Shown here piece after piece: positions 23,280 to 33,540 of a stretch of 64,000 bases of DNA. The stretch's first letter is position 1, and every line of letters starts with the position of its first letter. The stretch lies in NCBI GenBank assembly GCA_010094045.1, contig ML986671.1:62001-126000 (forward strand), in the 5' to 3' direction. This DNA is from Lojkania enalia. Its lineage: Eukaryota > Ascomycota > Dothideomycetes > Pleosporales. Under the pieces are notes generated by a model. The model saw only the letters and a list, made by a program, of their open reading frames with translations, made no database searches and was not told the DNA's origin. Position numbers and translations under genes: made by a program.

Positions 23280-23705
23280 ATGCACCCAAGCAAGCTCTTC
23301 GCTGTGTCTCTCGGCATCGCCCTCACAGCAGCAGGAGGCTCGTCTGGAACCCATCCGTTTTGCGGCTCGGCTTCGTTCAAAGATCCTATTCCTCCAAATA
23401 TGATTACTTACGACCTACTACAGAACAATCAGCTCAATGGGGGTGGGGCTTTTTGTCAGGAGCTTAGGGCATCTGCGATACGTTTTCAAGTACGGGGCTG
23501 TCACTGTGAATTCCACTAGTATGTAGTACCCATAGTTAAATTGTAGCTCCACCCAAATCAAGTTACGTGACTAATTTCACTCAGTGGCACAGATTGCTCC
23601 GAAGGGCTAGCTAACGAAATGTTCGCGGAAGAAGGGAAAACCATAAATGCTCCGGCGAAAGAAGGGGTCAAGTCGTCCAAATGCAGTGGTAAAGGCACCG
23701 TATAG
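23280..23705 (+). CDS. Small secreted Cys-containing protein, GCxCxF family
   Basis: Exons 23280..23518 and 23585..23705, 66-bp intron (GTATGT...TCAG); 119 residues. Signal peptide MHPSKLFAVSLGIALTAAGG, then HPFCGSASF, GAFCQELRA and the motif VRGCHCEFHY, with the intron splitting the final Tyr codon in phase 2 exactly as in the genes at 18286, 20080 and 28065. Exon 2 begins GTDCSEG and ends SSKCSGKGTV. It has six cysteines in the mature part. The gene is intact and of unknown function; an effector-like role is inferred only from size, secretion signal and cysteines. Confidence 0.7.
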
Positions 23706-24329
23706 GAAATTTGATTGTGGGCTCATCTGAAGATTTAGCAACCTGGGATTCCTTGATTGTTGTCTTGTGAATACAAAGAAGGATTCGGGAGTTGTTTTGG
23801 CTACCTTCGATTGCTACATCGTCGAGGTGCATGCTCTCTATTTCTATACTATTAGTTAGTCTATAATCTCATGTAATTATTAAACTAATTGAATATGGAT
23901 GACGGCATATACGCTCAATAAGGACAGGCCAGGTTTCGGTGCCGATAATTTGGTCTAATCAATATGTTCTAACAAAATGTCTTTAAATCCCTTAGTCTCA
24001 CCTGGTTTTTGAGTTTATACATCCTGTTTAGTGATATTTATCATTGAATTTGTTATCAGTGCCGAGTCCCAAACGTGAATACGGCTTGTAACTCTTTATA
24101 TATAGGATATACGAATTGTTTACTATGCGTATAGTCCGTCCTCTGGGCCTAAATCATCTATAAGAATAGGCTCCATAGTCACCACATCGCCTGAATTCCG
24201 TGAATTTTTGTCATATTGATAGCTCTTTCGAAATAGTGTGTTATTGGAATCGGGGATCTTAGCGTTGAATTATTCGTGTCTGGTAGGATTGACTTTCCAT
24301 GGTTATGACTTGACTACCATCGACGCAGC
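23706..24329. other. Intergenic, AT-rich
   Basis: Very AT-rich, with many short stops on both strands. No frame or motif supported. Confidence 0.45.
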
Positions 24330-24733
24330 ATGCACTTAGGAAATTTCCTGAAGGCATTCGCCCCCTCTATGGGCCTTGCTAGCACTGCCCCAACTTCTCC
24401 TCGTAAGTGGGAGATGTGAGGCAAGATCTACGCTGACCGTCTAGAGATTATAGACACGACGCAGGTTCTCTATAATTTTACCCCGATATGCCTGCCTCTC
24501 CAAAACGGGATAGCGGTTGAGGGATACTGCGGAGGCGAAGGCTGTAAGTGTTACTTCTGTAAGTGGGTATTTTTTTCTTATTTATATATTTTATTTTCAA
24601 GATATGGAGAGATCTAAAAGCCTTTAATAGCTGTATTGATAATGTTAATCATAAAGAGGAAAATTTGATAGTAGTAGCACTATTTTTAGGGGCGACGCGA
24701 CAGGGAAAGCAGAGTACGATGAAGAGGCAGTAG
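24330..24733 (+). CDS. Possible small GCxCxF-family protein (three exons)
   Basis: Model: exons 24330..24402, 24454..24562 and 24631..24733, with introns of 51 bp (GTAAGT, CTGAC branch, TAG) and 68 bp (GTGGGT...TAG); 94 residues. The short hydrophobic leader starts MHLGNFLKAF. Exon 2 ends GYCGGEGCKCYFC with a phase-2 donor placed one residue after the Phe codon, exactly as in the family. Exon 3 starts with a cysteine two bases into the exon, like the NKPC and NNKC starts of the relatives. It lacks the distal Y-K-C, so the 3' end may be decayed or mis-modelled. The motif and two frame-preserving introns are the evidence. Confidence 0.45.
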
Positions 24734-24873
24734 TCCAGAATTGAAGGGGCTTCCACACTTGTGTGTGAAAAATTGAAGCGCGAAGTAGGGTCACTGCCAT
24801 GGATACTGGGTATATTTTTGAGTGATAGAGTATCTTTATTGATATTGGTATAATTATGTGTTTAGCGGTATGC

Positions 24874-24999
24874 TGTTACGGCTAAGCTATTCATAGTTAG
24901 CCCCTTGGCAGGTCCAGGGATATATATGTAGCATGTCTCGCATTTCTAGTCAATAGACGCAGTTTTTCCAACCCTCATCAGAGCCAGCCAGCTCTGACA
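24874..24999 (+). mobile_element. Short LTR-like element, family 2 copy 1
   Basis: 126 bp, TGTTACGG...GCTCTGACA (TG...CA), flanked by the perfect 5-bp duplication TATGC (24869-24873 and 25000-25004). Inside is a TATATATG box. It matches the inverted copy at 53155-53279 almost base for base. Interpreted as a solo LTR. Confidence 0.78.
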
Positions 25000-25618
25000 T
25001 ATGCGGATCGCCTTATAAAATTTCTGGTTTGGAGTGATACCTGAGAGGATCAATTATATTGGTATATAGCCACGTCATATTGGATCCTTGATTTTGTTAC
25101 AATTAACCAGGCTCCTAGTCGCGGACCATTGATGGCGTGATTACAGATTCTGTGACTTGCCAGGCTCGATGTCTATGCTGCATCCCAACAAAAACTCTGC
25201 TTCGGCGTTTTACATGCCATCAATTGATAACCCATTAGAAACGTCCATTATTCAATAGAAGTAGGAAAGTGGCGAAGAAAGTGGGAAGTTCCCCTTTCCC
25301 AAATACTATGGTACCTAATTACATTACCCACAAAATTATGAAGTCACTCCTCTACAAATTGAGACAAGTTGGGAACGAGAAAGAAATTCCAGAATTTGAA
25401 TATATCAATTCCGCGTGAAAAGAGTATCTCTCGACCGCCATGTAGTCATTACTTGCCGCGGCTTTTCCTCTTATCCATTGTCAGGCCAGGTTCGAGTCTC
25501 AAGGAAGGCTCAATCAGATAGGCCAAGTGCGCTTCCAATGTAAGAAAAGTATGTATTGGGCCGTGGCTTACTTCTCTCTGTTTGGTCATTAGCTCCACGA
25601 GTTTACAAAGGATAATGG
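25000..25618. other. Intergenic
   Basis: No coding frame supported. A GGTTCGAGTC string near 25490 resembles a tRNA B box but has no matching stems (see rejected items). Confidence 0.45.
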
Positions 25619-26388
25619 TTAGGAAGCATACCTTTCATCCTTGATGCCTTCGTCCCTGCCACCTATAGAGCTGCTCCAGAAGCCGTCCTTTGTGCATTGG
25701 TTCTTGCAGGTGCCATAGCCCTGATTACAGCAACGGCGGGAGTCGTATCTACCCCAGCAACTATCGAAGCTACATGGCTTTTTATTCACTTCCTTGTAGA
25801 CGCTTACAGCGTCATGACCACCACAGTACTCCCCACCATGGCCACATCTGTAGCTGCAGCTACCGATACTGCCGGGGTGCTGGTATCTAATTTGGTGATC
25901 ACACCAGCATTCTATAATTATTAACGAGAATATTTCTAGGATATTAATGCACTGAACTCACCCCTGCCATACTTGATTCCACTGTAGGGGAATCCGTAGC
26001 GGCTGCAGGCGGAGCAACAAGATCTGACGGAGAGCTCTCCAAAGACCTCAACGTAAACCGAGAGAGCGCGCTCATGTTCGTGGTTGCCGTAGCAGCCAAC
26101 TAATTGAAAGCGGGCGAAACCTTGGTTTTCGTGTCCACGGGCCTCAATCTCGGTGGCACTAACCGAGACGGCAGCGGTGACATTGGAGGGCTTAATAGTA
26201 GTGGCATTGACCCGCTTTAAAATAGTCGCGTTGACAGGAGCAAAAGCAGCTACGTTCGCATGCGTGATAGCAGTGATATTGATGCTTTTGACGGCTGTGG
26301 TGTTGACCGGGAAGAGAGCAGGAACAGAGGCAGCTTTGGGAGCGATAGCCGCCAGGATGACTATGGAGAGAATGGCGAAGGAAGGCAT
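25619..26388 (-). CDS. Secreted WSC-domain protein with glycosylated N-terminal repeats
   Basis: Exons 26388..25962 and 25911..25619, 50-bp intron (GTGAGT...TAG); 239 residues. Signal peptide MPSFAILSIVILAAIAPKAA. Residues about 25-85 form an irregular repeat of short hydrophobic units carrying five N-x-T sequons (NTT, NIT, NAT, NAT, NVT). A WSC carbohydrate-binding domain follows: FQLVGCY, ERALSVYVEVFGELSVRSCC, FPYSGIKYGR, then across the splice ECWCDHQ, GSCSYRCGHGGEYCGG and HDAVSVYK. The intron falls at YGR/E-CWC and keeps the domain intact. A Cys-rich tail follows (PCSFDSCWGRYDSRRCCNQ). WSC domains bind polysaccharide in wall-stress sensors and secreted enzymes; no transmembrane segment is visible, so this one is probably secreted. 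Confidence 0.85.
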
Positions 26389-28064
26389 TTTGAAAATGGG
26401 AAGCGAGTGACTTATTTTAAATACCTCGAAAATAGATAAGAATGAAGAGGAGAATGGGTAACCCTCATCGAAAGTGCGATCGGCTTTTATGTCTCGCCAC
26501 TGCCCATGCTGTGAAATTCACGAATGCGAGAGTCTTCGATGTCATCGATATAACCACCACTACCGTATACCTTATCGGGATTTGGAATTGAGACGTTCCA
26601 GTCCGCTATTCTATCTTTTGTTGTTATTGGGTGTTGCTTGTGATACTATGTTCGGCCAATAGTGCCGGGGAAAGTCGGATCCGTATTTGCAACATTCATG
26701 CTCCTTCTCTTGGCATAATCAGAGGCCAGAAGGCGTGTAACATGTGATGTCTCTGTCTCATGATCCGTTCCATTGCTAATAATTTCCGAATGGCATATGG
26801 ATGTGCCGTTGGTGCATCGGTGCTGGTGGGATTCTTCTTAATTTTCGGAATCAAGCCATTGGTCCGAAATATGGAGGCATTCTCCTTTAGCTCGGGGACG
26901 CGAATGCGTTGTTCTAATGGAAAATACTCCTATCATTTTATTCTTGTGATCACGGGAGAGAATAGGAATCAGTTGATGACTACGAATGGAAGGAGGCAAC
27001 CCAGCCTCTGAGATCCTGCACTGGTCACTATGGTTGATTTGCGTATGCAGAGATTCAACCCTAATCTCTGACATCAAAGCCCTCGAGGGTTACCGCGTAG
27101 ATAGTCTTTGAGGATCGGCAAGAGAGGCCGCTCATTTGTTCGTAAGGGGTGTGCAAAGTCTGATTGACTGCTAGTGAAATTCAACGACTTCGCTATAACT
27201 TTGGTTTCCTACTAAATAGACAGCTAGTTCATGTGAGCATATCCCAATTGGCCACTCAGCGATCGAATCGAGAACGCTAGGATCCGATCCGCGGGGAGAA
27301 CTCCATCTCGATATCAATACCACCACGAAAAGACTGAGGATACTACTTCAACATAAGATCCCAAACCACCTTACTTCGAATAATTAGTCGTGTCACAGTT
27401 AGACGTGCATTAGGGTTATGGAGACTGATGGTATCTTCCGCACGCTCTGGGGTCTTATAATTAAATCCTTCTCCAACTACGTTGTTGCATTCTCTACCGT
27501 CGATGTTAGGAACATCTAAATTAGATGACTATGAGATTCTTTCTCTTCTATGGTTTGTGTCGTCTCCGCAGATTTGATTCCCGTTTGGCTGCCGCACCTG
27601 GGATATTATAATATGTAGTAACCCACCAAAAGGAACACAAGATTGTAATAGCTCCATTACTCGACGTGAAAAAATAATATCATAAAAGCATCAACGCGAG
27701 GGGCTGTTCACTAGATCAACAGCATTTGATCACTCTGTTCTGCCTCGTTTGTCACCTTAGTCCGGAATCAATCACTTGACCCAGGACCCCCTCTCACTAT
27801 CGTGGTCATCACTCGAGTATCAATATTGATAGTCAGTCGAATAGGACACTCCTAGTCCCTTCACCAAAAAAACCTCGGCTTCTTCTAATGAAAATTTAGT
27901 TACTGTAGGTTCTTAGGGTCCCGGTCAGCTCATGCGGGTATATATAGGGCCTTTCCTCCTCTCTGTCTCTCTATCTGTCATCTTCCACACCTTAAATCCC
28001 CAACACCTCCTTCTCGAATAAAGGCTGCTTTCCATTGATCGAGTATTGCCAATTACTCTTTGCG
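26389..28064. other. Intergenic
   Basis: About 1.7 kb. Frames at 26474, 26760 and 26838 are below 85 codons with no domain. The last 130 bp form the promoter of the gene at 28065 (TATA box, then a CT-rich tract). Confidence 0.45.
27939..27947 (+). promoter_or_regulatory. TATA box of the 28.1-kb secreted-protein gene
   Basis: TATATATAG 126 bp upstream of the ATG at 28065, followed by CTCTCTGTCTCTCTATC. It shares spacing and the pyrimidine tract with the promoter at 30631. Confidence 0.6.
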
Positions 28065-28706
28065 ATGCATTGCCTTAAACTCCTCACGGCCTTTACGCTT
28101 ACTAACACACTTGTTGTGGCTATTTCTATCCATGACAATACCCATTCTCCGGATCTCAATACCAGGTTGTCTGATTTTATCGGCAGTGCTGACATCTCTG
28201 GCATTGCGAAGCCAATCCCCATCGAGGGAGACAAAGACATCCCCAAGGCCCATTCACACGTTACTTGGGTGACTGGTTGTGGACATGTATCCGATAGCTA
28301 CAATGGTGGCGGCTACGCTCAAATGCTTCAAGGGGACGATAGGATCTGCAAGAAGCCGAATCTCGACGTAATTCGATATGTTCGTGTTGTCAGCGGGTGC
28401 GCTTGTGCATTCTGGCCGTAAGTAGTCACCCCACAACTCTAGCATGGATCTAGGATGAATGTTGCTAACCTATTATTCAGCAACAAGCCTTGCAACTGGC
28501 CACCTACAACTTTGGCTATTGGCGATAGGCCCGGTTGGAACGTGGGCTGGATTGGCGACGCGCATTATTATGTCTGCGAGCCCTATAAATCAATGGCGGG
28601 ACGGGACACCCTATATATCGAGTCGAGACCCGAACGTCGCCTTGTCGATGCTACTCCAGCTAGCCTCTCTGATGCCAATCTCACTGATATATCTCCTTTT
28701 ATCTAA
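28065..28706 (+). CDS. Small secreted Cys-containing protein, GCxCxF family
   Basis: Exons 28065..28417 and 28481..28706, 63-bp intron (GTAAGT, CTAAC branch, TTCAG); 192 residues. The ATG at 28065 was chosen because the in-frame codon at 28035 is TTG. Leader MHCLKLLTAFTLTNTLVVAI. Mature features are WVTGCGHVSDS, DRICKKPN, then VVSGCACAFWP with the phase-2 intron splitting the Pro codon. Exon 2 starts NKPCNWPP and has the distal HYYVCEPY, then a 40-residue tail. The C-x-C-x-F motif, intron phase and distal aromatic-x-C are those of the genes at 20080 and 30756. Function unknown; probably extracellular. Intact. Confidence 0.72.
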
Positions 28707-29329
28707 CGCTTCAAGCCGATATTTCGAGTCCCCCGTATGTATTCTAATCGCCGTCAATAGCGTAACATTAGCTGAATAGAGGTCCAACAGTTCTCTCCTC
28801 CCGACCATCACACCTATGATGCGCTGCCTGGAGAGTCTCTGCGAAGGCCAATGGGGATTTGTCCATTTGAAGGGAGTGGTAATGATGGAGCAGTTAACGC
28901 GTCTAGTATATGCTAGGATCATTGGGCAATTCCATCCGAAAACTTGATATTCAGATTCGGGCTTTAGTAATCACGGACTAGAGTGACTAAATCTATGCCT
29001 CCCATCAAACAAAACTCTTTCATCTTCTCTCAGTGTGGTTTCGTCGCATCGAGGTCCCCGCCCACGTGACGCATTCTCCGCTTTAATTGTGACCACCCTC
29101 TTTGAATTATTCGTTGAGGGTATTGTGATTTTATTGGATATGAACTTGAGCAGGCTATTCTCTTTTAACATAGGGAAGGTATTATTCACGTCATCTGTTG
29201 GACACCCCTCATTTTCACTGATCTTGGAAGTGCCTTATTAGGTTCGCTTTACAATTTACATCCTTCCAAGATACTCACTCCTCACACACCTTCAATGCCA
29301 ACGAAGTTGATCATAGCTAGAAAGTCACG
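28707..29329. other. Intergenic
   Basis: The longest frames are shadows on the opposite strand of the secreted gene. Nothing supported. Confidence 0.45.
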
Positions 29330-29825
29330 ATGCACTGCACTACCATTGCCATGGCCCTGGCTTTGGTCTGCATAGGAATCTTTGTACCTCTCGAGACTAA
29401 AACGGACGCCTTCATTGTATCCAGGGAAGCCGAGCCTATTAATTCGACCGAACCACTTACCAAAGTCACGAAACTCGGGTGCGGCCCCTCCACAGCAAAG
29501 ATTTTGAAAAAAAAAAAAAAAAAGCGTGGTAACTTACCCGAACCTGGTGTGGACTGCTATCTCATGGAGTCCTTTACGAATTCATCATCTAGAATAGTTG
29601 CAGCTGCTAGTTCTTTCAGTGAGTTCTAAATTGTTGCATTTGAGGTTGGTAAGATAGGAGGACTGAGAGCTAAAGAGCTTCTATGTTGACTAGCGCATGT
29701 CAGCTGTATACCCAGCATTCAGCCCCTTTGGGTCCAACAAGCCAGACAAATGTTGCGGGGCCAAGGGCGGGGCGAAATCTTGTTTGATAGGTGCAACATG
29801 CCGGCGGGAGCGGGGAGGAATTTGA
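29330..29825 (+). CDS. Degenerate GCxCxF-family secreted protein candidate
   Basis: The ATG at 29330 gives a clear leader (MHCTTIAMALALVCIGIFVP), then KLGCGPSTA and a Lys run encoded by an 18-base A tract near 29506-29523, and DCYLMES. Where relatives have C-x-C-x-F it reads A-A-S-S-F-S. Two splice choices near 29619-29722 (GTGAGT to CCCAG, or GTTCTA to TTCAG) lead to the same downstream frame, SNKPDKCCGAKGGAKSC, which resembles the NKPCNW start of exon 2 in the gene at 28065. The model ends at 29825 (about 132 residues). Loss of the C-x-C pair and a slippage-prone A tract suggest decay. The first exon is firm; the second is tentative. Confidence 0.45.
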
Positions 29826-30755
29826 GGAGAGTGATGGAGTTCAAGATGAATAACACGCGCGGCTGGAATATCCTGATTCTGCTAGGGAGAAATCCACTAT
29901 GGCCGGAGACTCGCACAAATGATATAGATCCGAGGAGTGTACCTAGGACGGGAACACATAGCAACGAGTTTCGGACTGTGGAGCGCTCCAAGTGCATACT
30001 TACTATGTGTGCAATTCAGTGTTTACTTTATATCCGTTTGAAAAGATGCTGACCATCACAGGGATGACATGCGTAGATTGTGTCTTCGGCGAGATTGGGT
30101 TAGTGGCAAACTATTCATAGTATTCAATGTCTAAAGACACCAGAAGCATTTCTATAGATGCGTGTCCGTAGAGCTCTTTTTTCCAATGCTAGAAACGTCT
30201 GGTGGATCGGAATTTCGCTGTAGGTAAGGCCACGATACTGAGGGTGGTACTAGGTGATGGTGTTCCACTTGTTGATGTAATACGATATTTACAAAACAAA
30301 CACATTGCCGAAGGAAAAGTTCCAAGGGCTTACACCAGAATACATTTCCAACCTGAGACCCAACTTCAGTGTCCTATTGTGTACTGGAACTACGTGATTC
30401 TGCGTTTGGAATAGAGTTGTTCTGACCCATCTGAGGAATCACATCTTCTCACGTGCATAGCTATTCCATAAGTGCCCAAACTAGAAGATACCTCGGCATC
30501 TTAAGGGTACTAAATTTTCTCACGCCACCGGGCGGGGAGGGTACCAAGTTAGACGACCTGCTGGGCCGTGCCTTCCATTCGGAGTAGTCACGTGACGAAA
30601 GGCGGTTACCAAGGAGGTACGCCCGCCAGGTATATATACTCTCTCTGCCCTCCCGCATAGAACTGCCCTCTACATCTCTTCCATACTGCGCTTATCTCGC
30701 TCCATCTTCACACTCCGTCTCTATCACCGCGGAAAAGCCAAGCTCTACCGCGACA
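29826..30755. other. Intergenic with promoter of the 30.8-kb gene
   Basis: No supported gene. A 70-codon frame (30202-30414) begins at a non-ATG codon and has no domain. The last 130 bp hold a TATA box and a CT-rich leader. Confidence 0.45.
30631..30638 (+). promoter_or_regulatory. TATA box of the 30.8-kb secreted-protein gene
   Basis: TATATATA 125 bp upstream of the ATG at 30756, followed by CTCTCTCTGCCCTCC. Its spacing is within 1 bp of that at 27939. Confidence 0.6.
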
Positions 30756-31732
30756 ATGCGTCTCACTGCTATCATCAATCTACTTTGCGCGGCCTGCGCT
30801 GTTGTCGCCGCGCCACTCCAGGACAGGGCAGAAGCAGAAGCTTCTTTAGTCGAAGCCAACTCCTTGTCGTCCATCAAGCCATTCTCAGGGGGCATTGCTG
30901 GAGACTACACCTACACCTCCAACTTCTTTGGTCCAGGCTTCCCATCGATGTACGCCACTAACGAGTGTACGTTCATGACGAAAGAAAAGGTCGAATGGAT
31001 GAGGGTCTTCAAAGGATACAACTGTGTCTTCTCTATGTGGGTTTTTGCTTAATGATTTTTCTGATAGATGTGCTGCTGACAACTGAGCAGTAACCGTGAT
31101 TGCTCTCGTGTCCTTTCTCCCGGCGTGTTTGGCCCAACAGCACCTGGCATGTACCTGGTCCCACGGGATTGCGAGGATTGCCACCTTCACTGGTATAAGT
31201 GCTGGGTGGCACCGAAGGCCGCTGGAACGCCTGACAACGAGTCCCAAGTCCTTGATGCCGAAGACAGTGATATAGTCCTATCTGCTATCGCCCCCGGAGG
31301 TGCCGAATCCAAGTCCATCATTCCCCGTGATGACCCGGTATGCGGAACTCTGACGACAGCCAATGGCAAGGAGCAAAACTTTCATTCGCCTGGAGTGTGT
31401 GTCAACGTCGGTGATTCACCAATCAAACAGTTTACTATCTACAAAGGCTGGAAGTGCCTGTTTTGGTCGTACGTCTACTGTTGCATCCCCCCGTAGCACA
31501 TAGTATATTCTTTGCATTTAAAACCTTGCTAATCGAGCTCAGGGACGCATCAGAAAAGGATAAATGGTGCCAGACGGCGCCCGGAGCTGTGGCTTATCCT
31601 AATCCACCAAATACATATACTCCAGTTGTCGCTGGAAGGGCTGTGAGTTACAAGTGCGTGGAGTACACAGGTGTTTCCACGACCGATAAGAATGATGGCT
31701 CTATTATCGCTGCAATTGATACGGTCGTCTAA
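30756..31732 (+). CDS. Two-module secreted Cys-containing protein, GCxCxF family
   Basis: Three exons: 30756..31036, 31091..31468 and 31543..31732, with introns of 54 bp (GTGGGT...GCAG) and 74 bp (GTACGT...TCAG), both phase 2; 282 residues. Signal peptide MRLTAIINLLCAACAVVAAP. Module A has NECTFM, FKGYNCVFS (intron), NRDCSR, EDCHLHWYKCW. After an acidic linker, module B has DPVCGTL, PGVCVNV, YKGWKCLFWS (intron), DKWCQTA, VSYKCVEY. The two modules repeat the same cysteine order and intron position, so the gene arose by internal duplication of the single-module architecture seen at 20080 and 28065. In both modules the first Cys of C-x-C is aromatic (Y or W). Extracellular; activity unknown. Intact. 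Confidence 0.78.
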
Positions 31733-33018
31733 ATGATACTCTGGTCACTATCCTCCACGACAAGTCATGATATATATACGCGGGGTTTGAAGAATGATGC
31801 AGTATCTAGTTCAAAGGTGTCCATGTTTCGCCACTCATTTCGTCCCGGTGGACAATCTCGAATGGCTGGGGCATTGCTTAGGGCTGTATATCGCCCGAGC
31901 ATCATGGAATGGTTCGGTTCTTCCAACACAGCTAAACTTATTCTCTCTATGACCTAATAAATATACCAATTTCTGCACGATTTGAGGAGAATCTCGACGT
32001 GAACCATCAACCACATCCTTTATCAAACTATCTTATTTTATCCCTCGATGTCCTTCAATTTTTTTTGGGGGGGGAGGGAGGGACGGGAGCGGGCTGATGA
32101 CGTGTGTAGTTATATATGCAACCACGCACCGGCTGTGGAGGCTGATGCGAGGAATGAGGAAATAGAAGGGGGATAGATAAATGGAAGAATTGCTCATTTT
32201 ATAGGCATCGAATAAGGGGACTTAAGGTTGAGGGTGGAGATGAGGAGGCTCAGGTGGTGGACGGTGGTGGGACTGACAGTGAGGTAAATAGTGTGAAGAG
32301 GAAGGTGGTGGATAGACCTAGTCCGAGTTTGGATGTGCTGAGTGGCGGCAAGTTTGGGGAAAAGAATGGTGTGGAGGCGGGACATGGGGGACAAGTGGGA
32401 GATGTTATAGGAGGGGAGTATGTTGGACATGAGTGAAGTTACACGGCTTAGTATCATTCTCTCGGCCGGCTTAGGGAAGTGGCTGGCATGGTTGGGGGTA
32501 GGGTCTCCCTGTGATAGTATTCTTGTGCATATATGGTGGATCTAGTGATGCATGGTTTGATCTGAGACCTAGGTATTGTAATTCGACTGCTGGTCGATTT
32601 CCAGTTCATTGGGTATGTATAGGTACATAACGGAATGAACCTAATACGTTCCCTTTTACGTGATGGCTTTGTGATTGTTGGAGAAATCTACCATATCTCT
32701 TGCCATTATTCCATCAAACGAGTTATAATACAAGGAAAAAAACTAATACGCCGGAAAATAAACTAGGAATAGTATTAGTCTGTTTGTTATATCAGCTCTA
32801 CTAGGCATTATCCTACAGAAGTACATGGTTATCTACGAAGAATGCGTTACCAGTTTTAGTAAACCTGTAAAGGCGGTTAATACCAAAGCCATGTTAATCT
32901 CAACCGAGTTATTCCGAGTCGGTTCCAGATCCTTTCTTCCGTTTAGGCGGTCTTGTTTTATCCTTTCGGTTATCATGGCACTGCCATTATGATTAACATG
33001 CCCCAAGCAGAATGAAGA
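31733..33018. other. Intergenic
   Basis: It includes a G-run (about 32060-32090) and a G-rich, valine/glycine-coding frame of 60 codons (32254-32436) that looks like low-complexity noise. The rest is AT-rich. No gene supported. Confidence 0.45.
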
Positions 33019-33486
33019 TCATTTGCACACCTTATAATCGTGCCTATACCACGTAATCCCTTTCTTGTTACTCGACACGAACGGGATCCACTTGTTACAG
33101 GTGTTACATAGAGCCTCCCAACCCTGCTTTTCATCGCACCTGAAACAATTCAACGTTAGAAACGTTGCGGGACCACTAAAAGTCCGTCCAGTTGTTATGT
33201 TTATACCGTGATTGAATGATTTGTCGTACCAGAAGGCCGAGTTTTTGAGTTCTAGCCATCGGCCTGATATGCAGAATCCGCACCAGCCCTCACGTTTGTT
33301 GCCATGGCCCCTCACCAAATGTGAGGTATAAATATCTCCTTCGAATCGAGGAGCTTGTTCTTCTGGTGTGAGACTAGTATCTTCTGGGTTCATGTCTTCC
33401 TCTGGTGGATCAAACGGAGTCATTCGGGCAGGTGCGTTAATGTCGGGTGGAGTAGTGCAGTCAGCATGGGGACCGCATGTATTCAC
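33019..33486 (-). pseudogene. Rua1-type C-terminal domain fragment
   Basis: An open frame of 155 codons with no ATG at its opening (GTG at 33486; first ATG at 33423). It carries the conserved C-terminal block of fungal Rua1-like transcription regulators: CGPHADCTTPPD, PPEEDMNPED, FEGDIYTSHLVRGHGNKREG, WCGFC, WLELKNSAFWYDKSFNHGI, then GWEALC and a Trp/His-rich end (ITWYRHDYK). Full family members are several hundred residues longer on the N-terminal side; nothing matching is found upstream, where the C6 regulator ends only 54 bp away. The segment between FSGP and GWEALC also looks altered (PATFLTLNCFRC). Probably a truncated duplicate, although an unrecognised upstream exon cannot be excluded. 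Confidence 0.6.
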
Positions 33487-33540
33487 TACATTAATTAATT
33501 CTATAAAAGGGGAATGTGTAACATATGGAATTTGAGGCTA

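Noticed and set aside
25485..25510. GGTTCGAGTC, a tRNA B-box-like string.
   Set aside because: The surrounding bases cannot form a T-stem or cloverleaf.
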